DNA of 64,000 nucleotides from contig JADNYJ010000050.1 of the NCBI GenBank assembly GCA_015501075.1, positions 1-64,000 of the forward strand, written 5' to 3'. Positions 1 through 10,741 of the stretch are shown piece by piece (position 1 is the first letter of the stretch; each line of letters begins with the position of its first letter). Source of the stretch: Gymnopilus junonius (Eukaryota > Basidiomycota > Agaricomycetes > Agaricales > Galerinaceae). The notes below the pieces were generated by a model. The model saw only the letters and a program-made list of their open reading frames with translations. It was not told where the DNA came from and searched no databases. The position numbers and the translations under genes were made by a program.

Positions 1-82
1 AATTGCCCAACAATTGCCAGAAGAATTGCCCCAACAATTGCCCCAACAATTGCCAGAAGAGTTGCCAGAAGAGTTGCCAGGA
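1..82. repeat. Short tandem repeat of AATTGCC-type units
   Basis: Units such as caattgcc and agttgccagaag recur in tandem with small variations up to about position 82. This is low-complexity DNA at the window edge and no coding sense is seen in it. Confidence 0.6.
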
Positions 83-300
83 TGGTGTGACATGACAGAA
101 AATATTCATTTTAAACACAGGAAACAGTTGCCAGAAATTCTCTCAAAAGAAACAGTTTTACTCCAGGAAACTCTCCTAAAAACTGTTTCCTAGGGCCTCC
201 AAGGCTAATAGTTCGACACACAAAAATTAGCCTTAGAGGCCCCCCAAAAGGGTGTCCTGAAGTGGCAGAGACCACCCCAAGCACACTATAACACTCCACC

Positions 301-1112
301 AGTGCCAGTTCATCCTGGACATGCTTGAGAAGTATGGTATGTCTAAATGTCATCCTGTCAAAACCCCTCTTCCTCCCAAGCTCCAACTTTCTCATTTTAT
401 GTCCCCTTCCACTCCTGAGGAGGAACAAGAAATGGCAACCATTCCTTACCTGTCTGCAGTTGGCTCTCTTCAGTATTTGGCCACCATGACTCGACCTGAT
501 ATTGCTTACTCTGTGGGCTTTTTGGCTTGCTTCAACTCTAATCCTGGTTTCAAGCACTGGCAGGCTTTCAAACACCTGCTTTGCTATATCAAAGGAACTT
601 TGGAGTACAAGCTGACTTACTCTGGCACCAATTCGATGTCTGAGCCCTTTGTAATGTACACTGATGCTTCACATGGTGACTGCATTGATTCAGGATGATC
701 AACAGCTGGTTATATCTCAATCATGGCTGGAGGAGCTATCAGTTGGTATTCTAAGTTGCAAACTCTTGTTGCACTTTCCACCACTGAAGCAGAGTACCTT
801 GGAGCAGTTGAAGCTGGTAAAGAGATTGCCTGGTTGAGGAACATCCTTGGTGAATTTGGTTATTTGGCTACTGGACCTTCAACCCTCAAAATGGACAACC
901 AAAGTGCAATCACAGTTGCAAAGAATCCAGAACATCATGGGAGGATGAAGCAACTTGATCTTCGACATTTTTGGCTCAGGGACAAGGTTAAAGAAGGTGT
1001 GATTGTTCCAGATTACATTCCAACAGCAGACATGATTGCAGACTCTTTGACAAAGTCTCTCCCTGCTCCCAAAGTTCACTTTTGCAGAGAATCAATGGGT
1101 GTGTTATCTTAG
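301..1112 (+). pseudogene. Ty1/copia retrotransposon fragment: end of reverse transcriptase plus RNase H
   Basis: One reading frame gives the last part of a copia reverse transcriptase (YLSAVGSLQYLATMTRPDIA) followed by the RNase H domain (LSTTEAEYLGAVEAGKEIAW, then KMDNQSAITVAKNPEHHG), and ends in the usual copia tail (DMIADSLTKSLPAPKVHFCR). An in-frame TGA at 696-698 interrupts the RNase H where relatives have an arginine in an RST motif, so this is a dead copy. Gag, protease, integrase and most of the reverse transcriptase are missing on the left. An LTR-like sequence begins 80 bp downstream, in the place expected for the 3' LTR. Confidence 0.9.
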
Positions 1113-1192
1113 ATCTTTTCTTGTCTTTCTTGTCTTGTTTTTCTCTTTCTCTCTTGTTTGTAGACTTAGAGACATGTTCAGTCATGGGGGTA

Positions 1193-1357
1193 TGTTAGAG
1201 TGACTCTCACATGATATGTTACATGTCACAGAGTAGTTACATTGTAGCTAAGTCCTCCTGAAGTCCTTAGTTCTTAACTCTGGACTTCAGGTGAGTAGTA
1301 CATAGTTTCTCCTTGTATTTAGTTAGTTCTTAACTCTGGACTTCAGTCCTTCTAACA
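1193..1357 (+). repeat. Short LTR of the first copia element
   Basis: The 165-bp segment starts TGTTAGAG and ends TCTAACA, the TG...CA inverted ends typical of copia LTRs. It follows a purine-rich ATGGGGGTA tract that could serve as the polypurine primer site. A 24-bp motif (ttagttcttaactctggact plus tcag) occurs twice inside, at about 1266 and 1323. The matching 5' LTR is not in the window. Confidence 0.7.
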
Positions 1358-1582
1358 CATATCTCTCTTGAATGGATCAAGAGGACGAAGAACCCTCAGG
1401 GGTTGGAGACTTGGTACTCGAAGCTCCGACAGATGGTAAACGCCCACCAGAGGCACAGAGAGAGGGGCGCTTGGGTGCAGACAATGATGATCACTTGGAC
1501 ATCAACTTGCACTAAAGGTGCATACACACTCAAATAGCGATAAACACTATCCAAGTACCAGATCGCAGGTTGTTGAAGAAGG
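1358..1582. other. Unassigned spacer between two copia fragments
   Basis: No coding domain, tRNA or clear primer-binding site is recognised in this 225-bp stretch. Confidence 0.4.
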
Positions 1583-2348
1583 TTGCGGTGTTGCGAGTAT
1601 ATCAATGTTTTGCGATGGTGGTGGTCTGTGGGAAAGAAGGAATGCAAATTGTACCTGGCTCAGCACCAGTACATCATCAATAAGCTGGAAGAGTTCAATA
1701 TGGCTGATTGCAAACCTATTGGCACACCTATAGTGCCTGGTTCAAAGTTGACCTCTGAGCAGAGTCCTAAGACTATAGATGAAGTGATGGAAATGAAAGA
1801 CATCCCATACATAAGCGCCATTGGATCCCTCATGTATCTGGCTACCATGACTCATCCTGATATTGCATACACTGTTGGTGTATTAGCCCACTTTAATTCC
1901 AATCCTGGAATGACCCACTGGAAGGCTGTCAGACACCTGTTCCACTATTTGAAGGGCATAGTTGATATGAAGCTAGAGTATGGTCCTGATGAAGAGATTG
2001 GCAATCACTTGTTTGCAACTTATTGTGATGCTGATCATGGTGGGGACAAGGACTGTGGCAAATCAACTAGTGGATACATGGTTAAGCTTGGTTCAGGGGT
2101 TGTTTCATGGTGAAGCAAACTGCAGCCTGTGGTCACTAGGTCAACAACAGAAGCAGAGTTCATTGCTGGAGGAGCTGCTGGCATAGAGATAAGATGGATG
2201 CAAAATCTGTTACAGGAATTGGGCTATCATCCTACTACACCTGCAAAGTTGTATATGGACAATCAGTCTGCCATGTCTGTTGCAAAGAATCCAGAACATC
2301 ATGGGTGAATAAAGCATTTGGGTCTTTGCTTTTACTGGTTGCAGGATC
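1583..2348 (+). pseudogene. Second copia element, left part: reverse transcriptase end and RNase H
   Basis: The frame encodes the end of a copia reverse transcriptase (IGSLMYLATMTHPDIAYTVG, HFNSNPGMTHWKAVRHLFHY) and an RNase H (RSTTEAEFIAGGAAGIEIRW, MDNQSAMSVAKNPEHHG). Two in-frame TGA codons, near 2111 and 2306, replace expected arginine codons. The reading frame breaks off at 2348 where a LINE is inserted, and resumes at 3791. The family is close to the fragment at 301-1112 but not identical. The copy is clearly inactive. Confidence 0.9.
2334..2348. repeat. Target-site duplication, left copy, of the inserted LINE
   Basis: The 15-bp sequence actggttgcaggatc occurs here and again at 3791-3805, immediately outside the two ends of the inserted LINE. 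Removing one copy and the insert restores the copia reading frame (WLQDQVEMKRI). Confidence 0.9.
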
Positions 2349-2379
<31 letters not shown>

Positions 2380-3790
2380 AAGATTTATATACCAGTGTGC
2401 AAAAGCAGTCCAGTTGCAGATATACATACACCCACAGTAATCTACCATTAAACTATGCCTAGTGCGAGACTGGCTCTCGCGGGCCAACTTAGGACCACAA
2501 ACAGTGGACCTGTACTCTCGTTGATGCCCCGACCGAAGGGAGGGGTCCAACAAAGTGATGGAAGGGCACCGGAAGGGGGCCCGCCAGCCAACCCGACAGC
2601 CCAGGATGCACACGTACTGTGTTAGCCACTGAAGGCAGACCATTTCGGGTCGCCGAAGTGGGGGGCCACACTTGTCTGTCGATAATGCCAAAGCTCCAGA
2701 ACCCAGACCCCCACCCTCAACCCAGCAAAGCCAAAGCCCGCCAAGTATTAGGACTCTGTTCTGAGCACACCCCAGACTGCCAAATCCAGCCACGGGAACA
2801 ACACCTACCTTGCCCAACCAAGTTATCTGACACCTCGAGGAGGGCGGTTGAAGGCGAATGCCGTGGGGTTAGCCTTCAAGAAGGAAATGAGCTGATCCAG
2901 ATGAACTGGATAGTCATGATGATCATGTTGGGGACACATTCAGAATAGGTGATCACGAGTTTGGGTGTGGTAGCTGCATGCACAACTGGTGGATTCAGGA
3001 ATGTTGAATCGAGAGTAATACTCCCCAATGGGAGCATGGTTGGTGATGGCCGAGAGACCCTCATAAAGAGAGTCAGGTCGCTGCCTGCAGACTGAAGCCA
3101 AGGGCCACCTCATTTGGCCCATGGTTCGAGTCGACCCCCGTCGAGGTCGGTGAGTGACAGAAACTGTCACCCTGAGTACGAGGGTTGCTGGAACAGCTCT
3201 TTCCAGCCCTCCCCCAGATTATCGTCAGCCGCTTTGTGCAGCGAGGCAAGTGAGTGTGGCGTGTTAGGCCCCACCGTTACTGAGAGCTCAGTCGCCATGA
3301 GATGAGCTTGGTAGTGTATGCCCCACTTCAAAGAAGATGGGACATGATGAAGGGAGATGTGGCGGCCAGGACCCCTGGTCCACCACTCTGTAAGGGGCAG
3401 ATAATGGCCAAGGAATGAGCTTGGCCGGAATGCACGGAAGCATCGAGTAGACTCCCCAAAGCCTTAGTGGAGTCTGACAAGATAACAATGTAGTCACAAT
3501 TATCCATGGCACAGGCCCGGACAATTGCAGTACATAGAGAGTAAAGCTCAGCATCCTCTGCCAGAGCACTCCCAGCTGCATATCGAGATGCATGCACCTC
3601 GACACCTTGGCGAAATACAAGCGAAGCTGCAATAGCCTGCTTGTTCTGGTCAGTGGGGTGACTCCCATCGCCGACACAGACCAGAGTAGACGGTTCCGCT
3701 TCGAGGCTTCCCAGAAGCGGTCTAACCATTCGCACGGAGCCCAACTTATCCTTGGGCACTGGAGTAGTATCAAAGTGAATTCCCTGATGC
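2349..3790 (-). mobile_element. 5'-truncated LINE inserted in antisense in a copia element
   Basis: A run of about 25 T at the left end is the poly(A) tail of an element on the minus strand. The insert is about 1,440 bp and is flanked by 15-bp direct repeats, which is the signature of target-primed reverse transcription. Its minus strand encodes an RNase H and a cysteine-rich tail with no reverse transcriptase, so it is 5'-truncated. The RNase H suggests a Tad1- or I-like clade, but the clade assignment is inferred. Confidence 0.9.
2823..3790 (-). pseudogene. LINE ORF2 remnant: RNase H and C-terminal zinc knuckle
   Basis: The upstream frame shows an RNase H-like region with acidic residues in typical places (LVCVGDGSHP, LAEDAELYSLCTAIVRACAM, IVILSDSTKALGSLLDA). 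Near 3395 the sense shifts to another frame (WWTRGPGRHISLHHVPSSLK). A third frame has a cysteine-histidine cluster (CACSYHTQTRDHLF, then CPQ) split by a TGA where tryptophan is expected. The ORF ends at the TAA at 2823-2825 and is followed by a 3' UTR and poly(A). At least two frameshifts and one nonsense codon make it inactive. Confidence 0.8.
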
Positions 3791-3972
3791 ACTGGTTGCA
3801 GGATCAGGTAGAGATGAAAAGGATTCTGCCCCATTATATTCGAACAGAGGACATGCCTGCAGATCTGTTGACCAAGGCACTGCCTAAGCCCCAAGTGAAG
3901 AAGCTTAGAGAGTTAATGGGATTGGTAATGGGAGATGTTCAATCAGGGGGTTGTGTGGAAGATATGGAGTGA
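3791..3972 (+). pseudogene. Second copia element, right part: C-terminal end of RNase H
   Basis: The frame resumes directly after the duplicated 15 bp and gives the usual copia polyprotein end (HYIRTEDMPADLLTKALPKP, then KKLRELMGLV), stopping with TGA at 3970-3972. A purine-rich AGGGGGTTG tract lies just before the LTR at 4021. Confidence 0.9.
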
Positions 3973-4020
3973 ATGATGCTCCTTCTCCTTGAATTGTTGA
4001 AGTGTTTCATCAGGGGGTTG

Positions 4021-4528
4021 TGTTAGAAGTAGTGATCAAACACTTCTAACAATGTTCTATAAACATTAGAATAGCTTTAGAATAGACTTAGAATTAGTTT
4101 CACTTCATTTGGACACTTGTAGTTTACTAAGTTTCTGCTTTTGGTCGCATTTTCTCTAGTATTTTGCGAATTACTCGGTGTAGAGTTAGAATGTCGGAAA
4201 ACGGATTTGAGATCTGAAATCAGGTCGAAAATCCGGTTCTAGTGATATAGCATACATGGCATTTAAAGTATGTTTGTGTTTTGACATTTTTGAATTGTCC
4301 ACATTTTGGGTGTTTTATCACACCTCGCGGTTTTTGGGCATGTAGCTACATTAGATACTATGTTTCCTACTATGTCAAGCAAAAGCAAGACACTATGATC
4401 TGAATTGAACAAGTTATAAGCATTTTGAGTTATACTCTGTGATTCTCAGTGATTGCTGTACTTGAGCATACTAGTTGGTTGAGCTGTGTTAACTACACAG
4501 ATCCTTGCTTATTTGTGCAAGTCTAACA
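4021..4528 (+). repeat. 508-bp copia LTR, forward
   Basis: It starts TGTTAGAAGT and ends TCTAACA and follows a polypurine tract, so it fits as the 3' LTR of the second copia element. Its first 31 bp are themselves an inverted repeat (TGTTAGAAGT...ACTTCTAACA). A second copy in the opposite direction lies at 5096-5601. Confidence 0.85.
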
Positions 4529-5095
4529 AATCCAGTGGATGAAATGGAATCTGATGTCGATGTGCTTGGTTCGTGCATGATACTGGTGGTCCTTCATGAG
4601 AGCAATTGTGGATTGGTTGTCAGAGAACAGTGTGGTTGCTGTGAGAGTAGTATCAAAGAGTTCAGAGATGAGGGAGCAAAGCCACAAGGCTTCCTTGGAT
4701 ACATAAGTAGCCATGATGTATTCACTTTCCATCATGGAAAGAGAGATAATTTCCTGGTGCTTAGTCAACCATGAAACAGTGCCACTGTGAAGCAAAAAAG
4801 CATACCCAGAGATTGCATGTCGATCCTCAGCCATAGACCCATCAGCATCAGCATACCCAGTAAGTTCCTTAGCCTTCCCACCAAATGTCAACCAAAGATC
4901 CTTCATGCCCTATAGATAATGGAAAATCTGTTTGACGGCTTCCCAATGTGCAAGACCAGGGTTTTTTGAAAAATGAGAGATGACTTGGATGGCATATGTA
5001 ATGTCAGGGCAAGTACCAAGTGAAGCATACATCAGGGAGCCAACTGCTTTCTGATAAGGAACATCATGCATTTTTGTGAATTCCTCAGTAGTTGA
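4529..5095 (-). pseudogene. Copia reverse transcriptase/RNase H fragment enclosed by inverted LTRs
   Basis: On the minus strand the segment reads from the end of a reverse transcriptase (YQKAVGSLMYASLGTCPDIT, HFSKNPGLAHWEAVKQIFHY) through a stop near 4909 into an RNase H (SMMESEYIMATYVSKEALWL, SDNQSTIALMKDHQYHARTK) and ends at KHIDIRFHFI. The sequence differs clearly from the two plus-strand copia copies, so it is a different family. It abuts the LTR ends exactly on both sides, with no leader, gag or integrase. Confidence 0.85.
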
Positions 5096-5601
5096 TGTTA
5101 GACTTGCACAAATAAGCAAGGATCTGTGTAGTTAACACAGCTCAACCAACTAGTATGCTCAAGTACAGCAATCACTGAGAATCACAGAGTATAACTCAAC
5201 ATGCTTATAACTTGTTCAATTCAAATCATAGTATCTTGCTGTCACTTGACATAGTAGGAAACATAGTATCTAATGTAGCTACATGCCCAAAAACCGCGAG
5301 GTGTGATAAAACACCCAAAATGTGGACAATTCAAAAATGTCAAAACACAAACATACTTTAAATACCATGTATGCTATATCACTAGAACGGATTTTCGACC
5401 TGATTTCAGATCTCAAATCCGTTTTCCGAATTCTAACTCTATGCCGAGTAATTCGCAAAATACTAGAGAAAATGCGACCAAAAGCAGAAACTTAGTAAAC
5501 TACAAGTGTCCAAATGAAGTGAAACTAATTCTAAGTCTATTCTAAAGCTATTCTAATGTTTATAGAACATTGTTAGAAGTGTTTGATCACTACTTCTAAC
5601 A
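5096..5601 (-). repeat. 506-bp copia LTR, reverse orientation
   Basis: This is an inverted copy of the LTR at 4021-4528, with only scattered substitutions and small indels. The two therefore form a long inverted repeat with a 567-bp spacer. Confidence 0.85.
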
Positions 5602-5739
5602 CCCACGATGCTACCCTCATGTCAAGTGGACACATCCTCAACATCCCTTCCCGTGGTGCTACATTCGCGTGTGGTGGGGATGTCATCAACATCGCGCTCT
5701 GAGATGCTGAGCTCACAATGAGGGTGGTGGGTGACACTG

Positions 5740-5995
5740 TGATGGTGGGATAGGATGTATTTCAACCTAAATTTCAGTACAAGTCAGGTTGATTTCCAGC
5801 ATGCCTTAGGTTGACTTTCAGACAGAATAGGTTGAATTTAGGCCATAGATAGGTTGGCACGGCATAGGTTAGTTTTCAACCTAAAATGGCCAAATTCAGT
5901 CTATCCTTAAACTGCGCTACTGCATGATTTTCAGTCAGAAATAGGATGATATAGAGTGCAAGGTATGCACCTGATGAATAGGTTGTACATAGCTC
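5740..5995. repeat. Cluster of degenerate AGGTTGA / TCAACCT motifs, left
   Basis: Short motifs of the form ATAGGTTGA, TTAGGTTGA and TTTCAACCTAA occur about eight times in both orientations. A second cluster lies at 6845-6985. The pair may be subterminal repeats of a decayed DNA transposon, but no transposase or terminal repeat was found. Confidence 0.45.
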
Positions 5996-6844
5996 TACTT
6001 TTTGCTGCTTTTCAGACATCACTAGTTTCAAAGATGCTTTATTATGTGGCTACACAAATCTACACATGTTGCATACATACAACTGAAGAGAAGGTAGTCA
6101 TCTACAATACTTACTATAGGGGAGACACCTTCTCGAGACCACCAGAAAGAATAAGCAACAATAGCAAGACAGGCTAGAAGAAAACAATATTTGGGTTAGC
6201 AATATTCAATGAACAGGAGGGTACCGATACTCACTTTGATGACCAATGGTGCATAGCAGGCTCTATCCTGTCTGTGCCTCTCCAAAGCGAGTGCGGCGGG
6301 GGATGGAAATTACTAGCAGCTGGGCGAAATTGAGAGCAAAGAACCCTTGCAAATAGAATTAGTATAGCTTACCTTGACGACAAAAGCAACATACCACATT
6401 ACCGCTGATCACCCATTGATCTCTTCAGACACATGTCGTGGCTATAGCTTATATAGACAGTAGCAGTCGTTAGACTTGAGGATGACATAGAATTCAACCA
6501 CTTACCACCTGGGCGATGGCTGTTGACGATGACTGAGTACCAAATGCATATGCGGGTTTGAGAGTTACAGGGCTAGAGGCAAGTAGAGACGGCAGGAAGA
6601 GAGACGGTAGTGAGAATAGCTATCGATAGGTGACAATGCAAGCTGCCCATGGATGTGGCCAGCATCCACGGATGGCAGCGATGGACGAGTCACAGGAAAT
6701 GATGGGGGAAGGGAAGAAAGAGCGACGAGGTGTTGAGTCCGAAAATTGCTATTCTTGGATATCAACTTATCACATGGTGCGAATGCAGAAATTTGGCAAT
6801 CATCCTGTTTTTGGATGAATTCTGGTTGAATACTCTTCAAGCTG
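5996..6844. other. Non-coding stretch between the two AGGTTGA clusters
   Basis: Only short open frames without recognisable domains are present. No conserved gene is seen. Confidence 0.4.
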
Positions 6845-6985
6845 AAAATCAGTCAGGTATAGGTTGCCTCCATTAGGACAAATGTTATCATGCAAAATTA
6901 GGATGAATTGAATTCATCCTAAACTCAACCTATCGCAGGTTGAAAGTTGAAATTCAACCCATCACAGGCTGAGTTTCAACCAAGT
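6845..6985. repeat. Cluster of degenerate AGGTTGA / TCAACC motifs, right
   Basis: The motifs recur here (ATAGGTTGCC, GCAGGTTGAAAGTTGAAATT, TTCAACC), including an imperfect palindrome around gaattgaattcatcc. See the left cluster at 5740-5995. Confidence 0.45.
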
Positions 6986-8050
6986 TCACCTTCACAGTGT
7001 GAGGGCCTGGATGGGCAGTCATTGCCTCGTGCTTGTGTCACGATGGGCGTGGGCGGTGGGTGTTGGGTGTTCGGATTCACATTATGTGCTGGTTTTGCAA
7101 TGGGTAGTGGGCACCTGTCATTGGGTGCTGGTGTCGTGAGATGGGGTGGGTGCTTCTCATCATGTGCTGGTGTCGCAATGGGGGTGGTATTTGTAGGGGG
7201 GGGCACCCTCATCATCATCGTTGTTGTCATCACTCCTCACTTCCTCCCTACTCTCCCTCTCCTTTCATCCGCTGGACCCTTTCATGATGCCGAGCTTTGA
7301 GGCAGCATGGTGAGCACCATCCTCATTGCTTTCATTGCTCCCATCAGCTTCACTTTCTGTGATGCCCTCACTACCTCCATCCTCCTCGTTGTTGGGACCT
7401 GGTGCGCGCTGCATGTCGTCATCATTGTCCTGGCACCTATGTTTTGTTTGCTGCATTTTGGGAACCTCTGGAGGGGGGGTGTTGGTGCCTATGTCATCGG
7501 CTTGTGGCTGCTGCCCATGTTGGGGCTCCATGGTGCTCTTGTGGGTGTTTGCGTGACTTCACTTGTGCGAAGGGGTTGGGTGGGCACCTCGAGCAGCACC
7601 ACACATCATCAGATGTGTGCTGTACCTGCTGACAGCCTGGGCTGGGTCCCTGGGGTGTTCAACGGGCATGGAGATATCAACAGTGGGGGTGGGGTTGTTG
7701 ACAGTGAGCCAGAGGGAGGGAGGGGGGTGTTGACAGTGGGGAAAGCATTGACAGTAGGGGGAAAGGGGGGGAAAAGGGAAGAATGAACCAACACAGCTGC
7801 TTATGTGTAAATGGCTGTGTTTGGAATTGTCCGTGATCTATGCACAGACCACTCGGAAAGTCATTCCAAATGGTTTCCATGGCATCACGGCTGGCCTCGG
7901 AGTTGATCAGACATGGCGTGTCGGTCAACTCAAATAAAGGCAATGCGGCTGTGAATTCTTGACCCAGGCATCTCCGATGTCTGTGAACAGAGCTGTCCCA
8001 CCTGATTTTCAATGGATCTGGGCCCTTCTCAAGCACGTGCAGGGCCTAGA
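6986..8050. other. G-rich low-complexity region without a recognised gene
   Basis: The plus strand is rich in TGGGTG and GGGGG runs, and a TTGACAGTGGGG-like unit recurs at about 7670-7770. Minus-strand frames give proline-rich or acidic low-complexity peptides, for example an 88-residue frame at 7265-7531 with runs of Asp, Glu and Asn. No domain is recognised; it may be a transposon remnant. Confidence 0.35.
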
Positions 8051-8209
8051 ATTATGACAAATCATATTGCAGGGCTCAAACAACCCATTTCCCTGTCCGA
8101 GATGGCTGAAACCTCACAAAATTGTCGAAATAACAAGATTAAAATACAAATAAAACTGTAATAAATGCTACAAAATTCAAAAAAGCCATTAAAAAGATTT
8201 TCAGAAAGT

Positions 8210-8610
8210 AATATAATTGTCAAATGACAGTTAAGTCTCTTTAAACTACATAAAATCCCAGGAAACTGTCAAATAACTAAAATAAAGACCAAATCAATCA
8301 AATATAAATGCCAATAAATTAAAATCAAATGTGATAAAATAGAAATCAATCTTATTTAAGCTGTTAACTCATATTTAAGTTGCTATAAGGTAAATAATAC
8401 CCTAGAAAACTATCAAATAATTAAAATAAAGACCAAATCAATCAACTATAAATGCTAATAAATTAAAATCAAATGTGAAAAAATATAAATCAGTTTTATT
8501 TAAGCTGTTAAATAATATTTAAGTTGCTTTAAGCTATATACTACCCCAGAAAACTGCCAAACAATCAAAATAAAGACAAAAAACCCAATAAATCAAATCA
8601 TAATAGCAAA
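8210..8610. repeat. AT-rich tandem repeat, period about 144 bp
   Basis: Three diverged copies can be aligned. They start with the motif CCCAG/TAGAAACTGTCAAATAA at about 8257, 8400 and 8545, and each contains ATAAAGACCAAATCAATCAA and TTTAAGCTGTTAA where complete. The third copy is partial. Confidence 0.75.
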
Positions 8611-8957
8611 TGAATATTAGACTCTTGAAATAAATTAGTCCAATATAAAACTTTATTTGAATTTATAATTATGTATCTAATATATTCATTTTGACTTTAA
8701 AGTATGGTGGTTTTATATCTAGTAAAAAAGAATACTTTAGCTATAATTACACAATTATAGCAATAGAAATAATTCTTATATAGTTTCAACATAAGTTGAG
8801 CTTTGTCAGAAAAACCCAAAGCCTATTATAATAGCCAAATGTTAGAACTATTATCATAATACTAGTTCAATACTCTATTAGCTATTTGTCAGACTAAGGT
8901 ATAAAAAGATGCTTACCCAAATAGTGTCAAAAGATTTGATAGCACTAGTTATAACTA

Positions 8958-9643
8958 AGGTAGGTGTCATCTACTTTTGACCAACATCACAAGATGTGAC
9001 AAATCTGTGACTTCCAAATCTAAATGAGGAAAGAACACCATGGAGAAACAGCGGATGGTGATTTTTTCAGCGTAGAAAAAAATTTGTAAAAATTGGACAC
9101 CTGAGAATTGTTTTAAATACAGTCTTAAATGTAATCTAAGAATTTGGTGCCAATCGGTGCATTGTGTGGCAACTTATAAGCTAAAGAAAGTATATTGCCC
9201 TATTTAGAGTCAGATGACATATGCAACAAGATAAGCTCACACAGGCTGCTCGATTACCCGGTGTCTTCCTTCTTGTTCTTCTTGTCTAAAGGGAATCCCT
9301 CCTTCCCAAGTGCTTCCATTATGTCATTTGGCAGTACCCTATACGTGGCATTGTAATGAAGCTTTGGGGCTTTTGTTGAATGAATAGTGGTTGCGACATG
9401 TTGGTACAGTGTTGTCAACTATATTTTGCCTACTAGTTCTCCAAATCTCTGTATTTTGTCTGAAAAACTGCTTAGATATGCATAAATCAATCTACTCTCC
9501 AATCCTCAGACAAGCTTTTCACTGATTTCCATCCTAATTTACTGTAAAGTGCGTTTTTCCTCTTAATTGACCATGTACTTTCTACTTTTGGAGAATGTCA
9601 CGCTTGCCACATGATGTTTGTTGAAAGTGGATGACACCTACCT
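8958..9643. mobile_element. 686-bp MITE-like element with terminal inverted repeats and TA duplication
   Basis: The left end AGGTAGGTGTCATCTACTTT is matched in inverted form by the right end GTGGATGACACCTACCT. The similarity extends about 34 bp inward (CCAACATCAC versus ATGATGTTTG). Both ends are flanked by TA, the duplication expected for Tc1/mariner-type transposons. The interior is AT-rich and encodes nothing recognisable, so it would be non-autonomous. Confidence 0.7.
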
Positions 9644-10741
9644 TATTTGTGTATTACAAAATAAATAACTCAGCCAAATTTTGCTATTTTCTGCTACTAG
9701 CTGCATATTATGCTATCTATCATCAGAATAATTCTAGAATCATCCCATCTATCTTTCTTTCTATAATACCCCAAACTGATACATAATAATCATATTAGTC
9801 ACTCAAAGCAATCTGATCAGCCCCAATAGTGCTAGTACCTGCTAGCATTACTAGAAATATACTGTTAAATACATAATGCTTGGCTGCTCTTACTGGGCTA
9901 TGACTATCATGAAAGAGAAACTATATAAGCAAGGGAAAACAAACTTCAAGGGATGAATGAGTGGGCATCTTTTTTTTCTTGGGCAGATACAACACTTTAC
10001 ATATTATTTACTATATACATAATGTAATTACTACTTACAACTGCTAAATATTATGTGCTTCAGAATTAACTGCATATACAGAAACTGAGCTGAAAATCTT
10101 ACTAAGTTATTTATTTTTGGAATACATGAAAGTCACAATTAGTTGCAAGTTGCAAGTATGCTTTTTTTAATAAGTACTAGTGTGATTACTATCCAGGTAT
10201 ATCTGTATCCAAACTGGTGCAGATACTAACTGCAGTTCTATTTGATTATGCAGTATGGCAGGTTATTCTGTAATATAGTACTTTTTGATATTTTAAATAA
10301 CAATATAAGCCAAAGTTTTATTACAATATTTTCTTAACCTTTCAAAGCAGTAAAAACTTGTTCGAAGTATTAATTTAAAACTTTTGGTTAATATCAAGCC
10401 ACAAACTGTATGTAAATATAGACAAGTAATTAACTTGCTAGTTTATTATTATTGGTACTATATTTGTTGGTTTCAACAATAAGCTTTAGTTTGACTTAAA
10501 TTTGGGACTATAAAAGAGTGCTATATTGCTATAATATTTAGATTGACTTGGTTGGTTTTCACTAGTTTAAACTTTAAACTAAAGCATTGGAGAAAGTATT
10601 TTACAAAACCAAAACTAGTCAATGTTTCAAGCAAAGCTAATATAGCTGGTTATGTGCATTATGTTGATGAGAAGAATAAAAATGTCTATCAGACTACCAC
10701 CAACAACACCAATTTAAGAAATATAAAGTTCAACCAGACTT
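9644..10741. other. AT-rich intergenic DNA, nothing recognised
   Basis: Only short open frames without domains are seen. The stretch is strongly AT-rich like 8.1-8.9 kb and probably holds old unrecognisable repeats. Confidence 0.4.

Noticed and set aside
111..575. A 154-residue minus-strand frame over the first copia fragment
   Set aside because: It is antisense to clear reverse-transcriptase coding sequence and resembles nothing.
2349..2373. The poly(T) run as a simple microsatellite
   Set aside because: It directly follows a duplicated target site and matches the poly(A) end of the LINE on the minus strand.
2377..2817. A 146-residue minus-strand frame right of the poly(T) tract
   Set aside because: It lies in the 3' UTR of the LINE after its stop codon and has no domain similarity.
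4021..5601. A hairpin DNA transposon with long terminal inverted repeats
   Set aside because: The repeats have TG...CA ends, and the left one follows a polypurine tract and a copia polyprotein end, so they are LTRs; no transposase is present.
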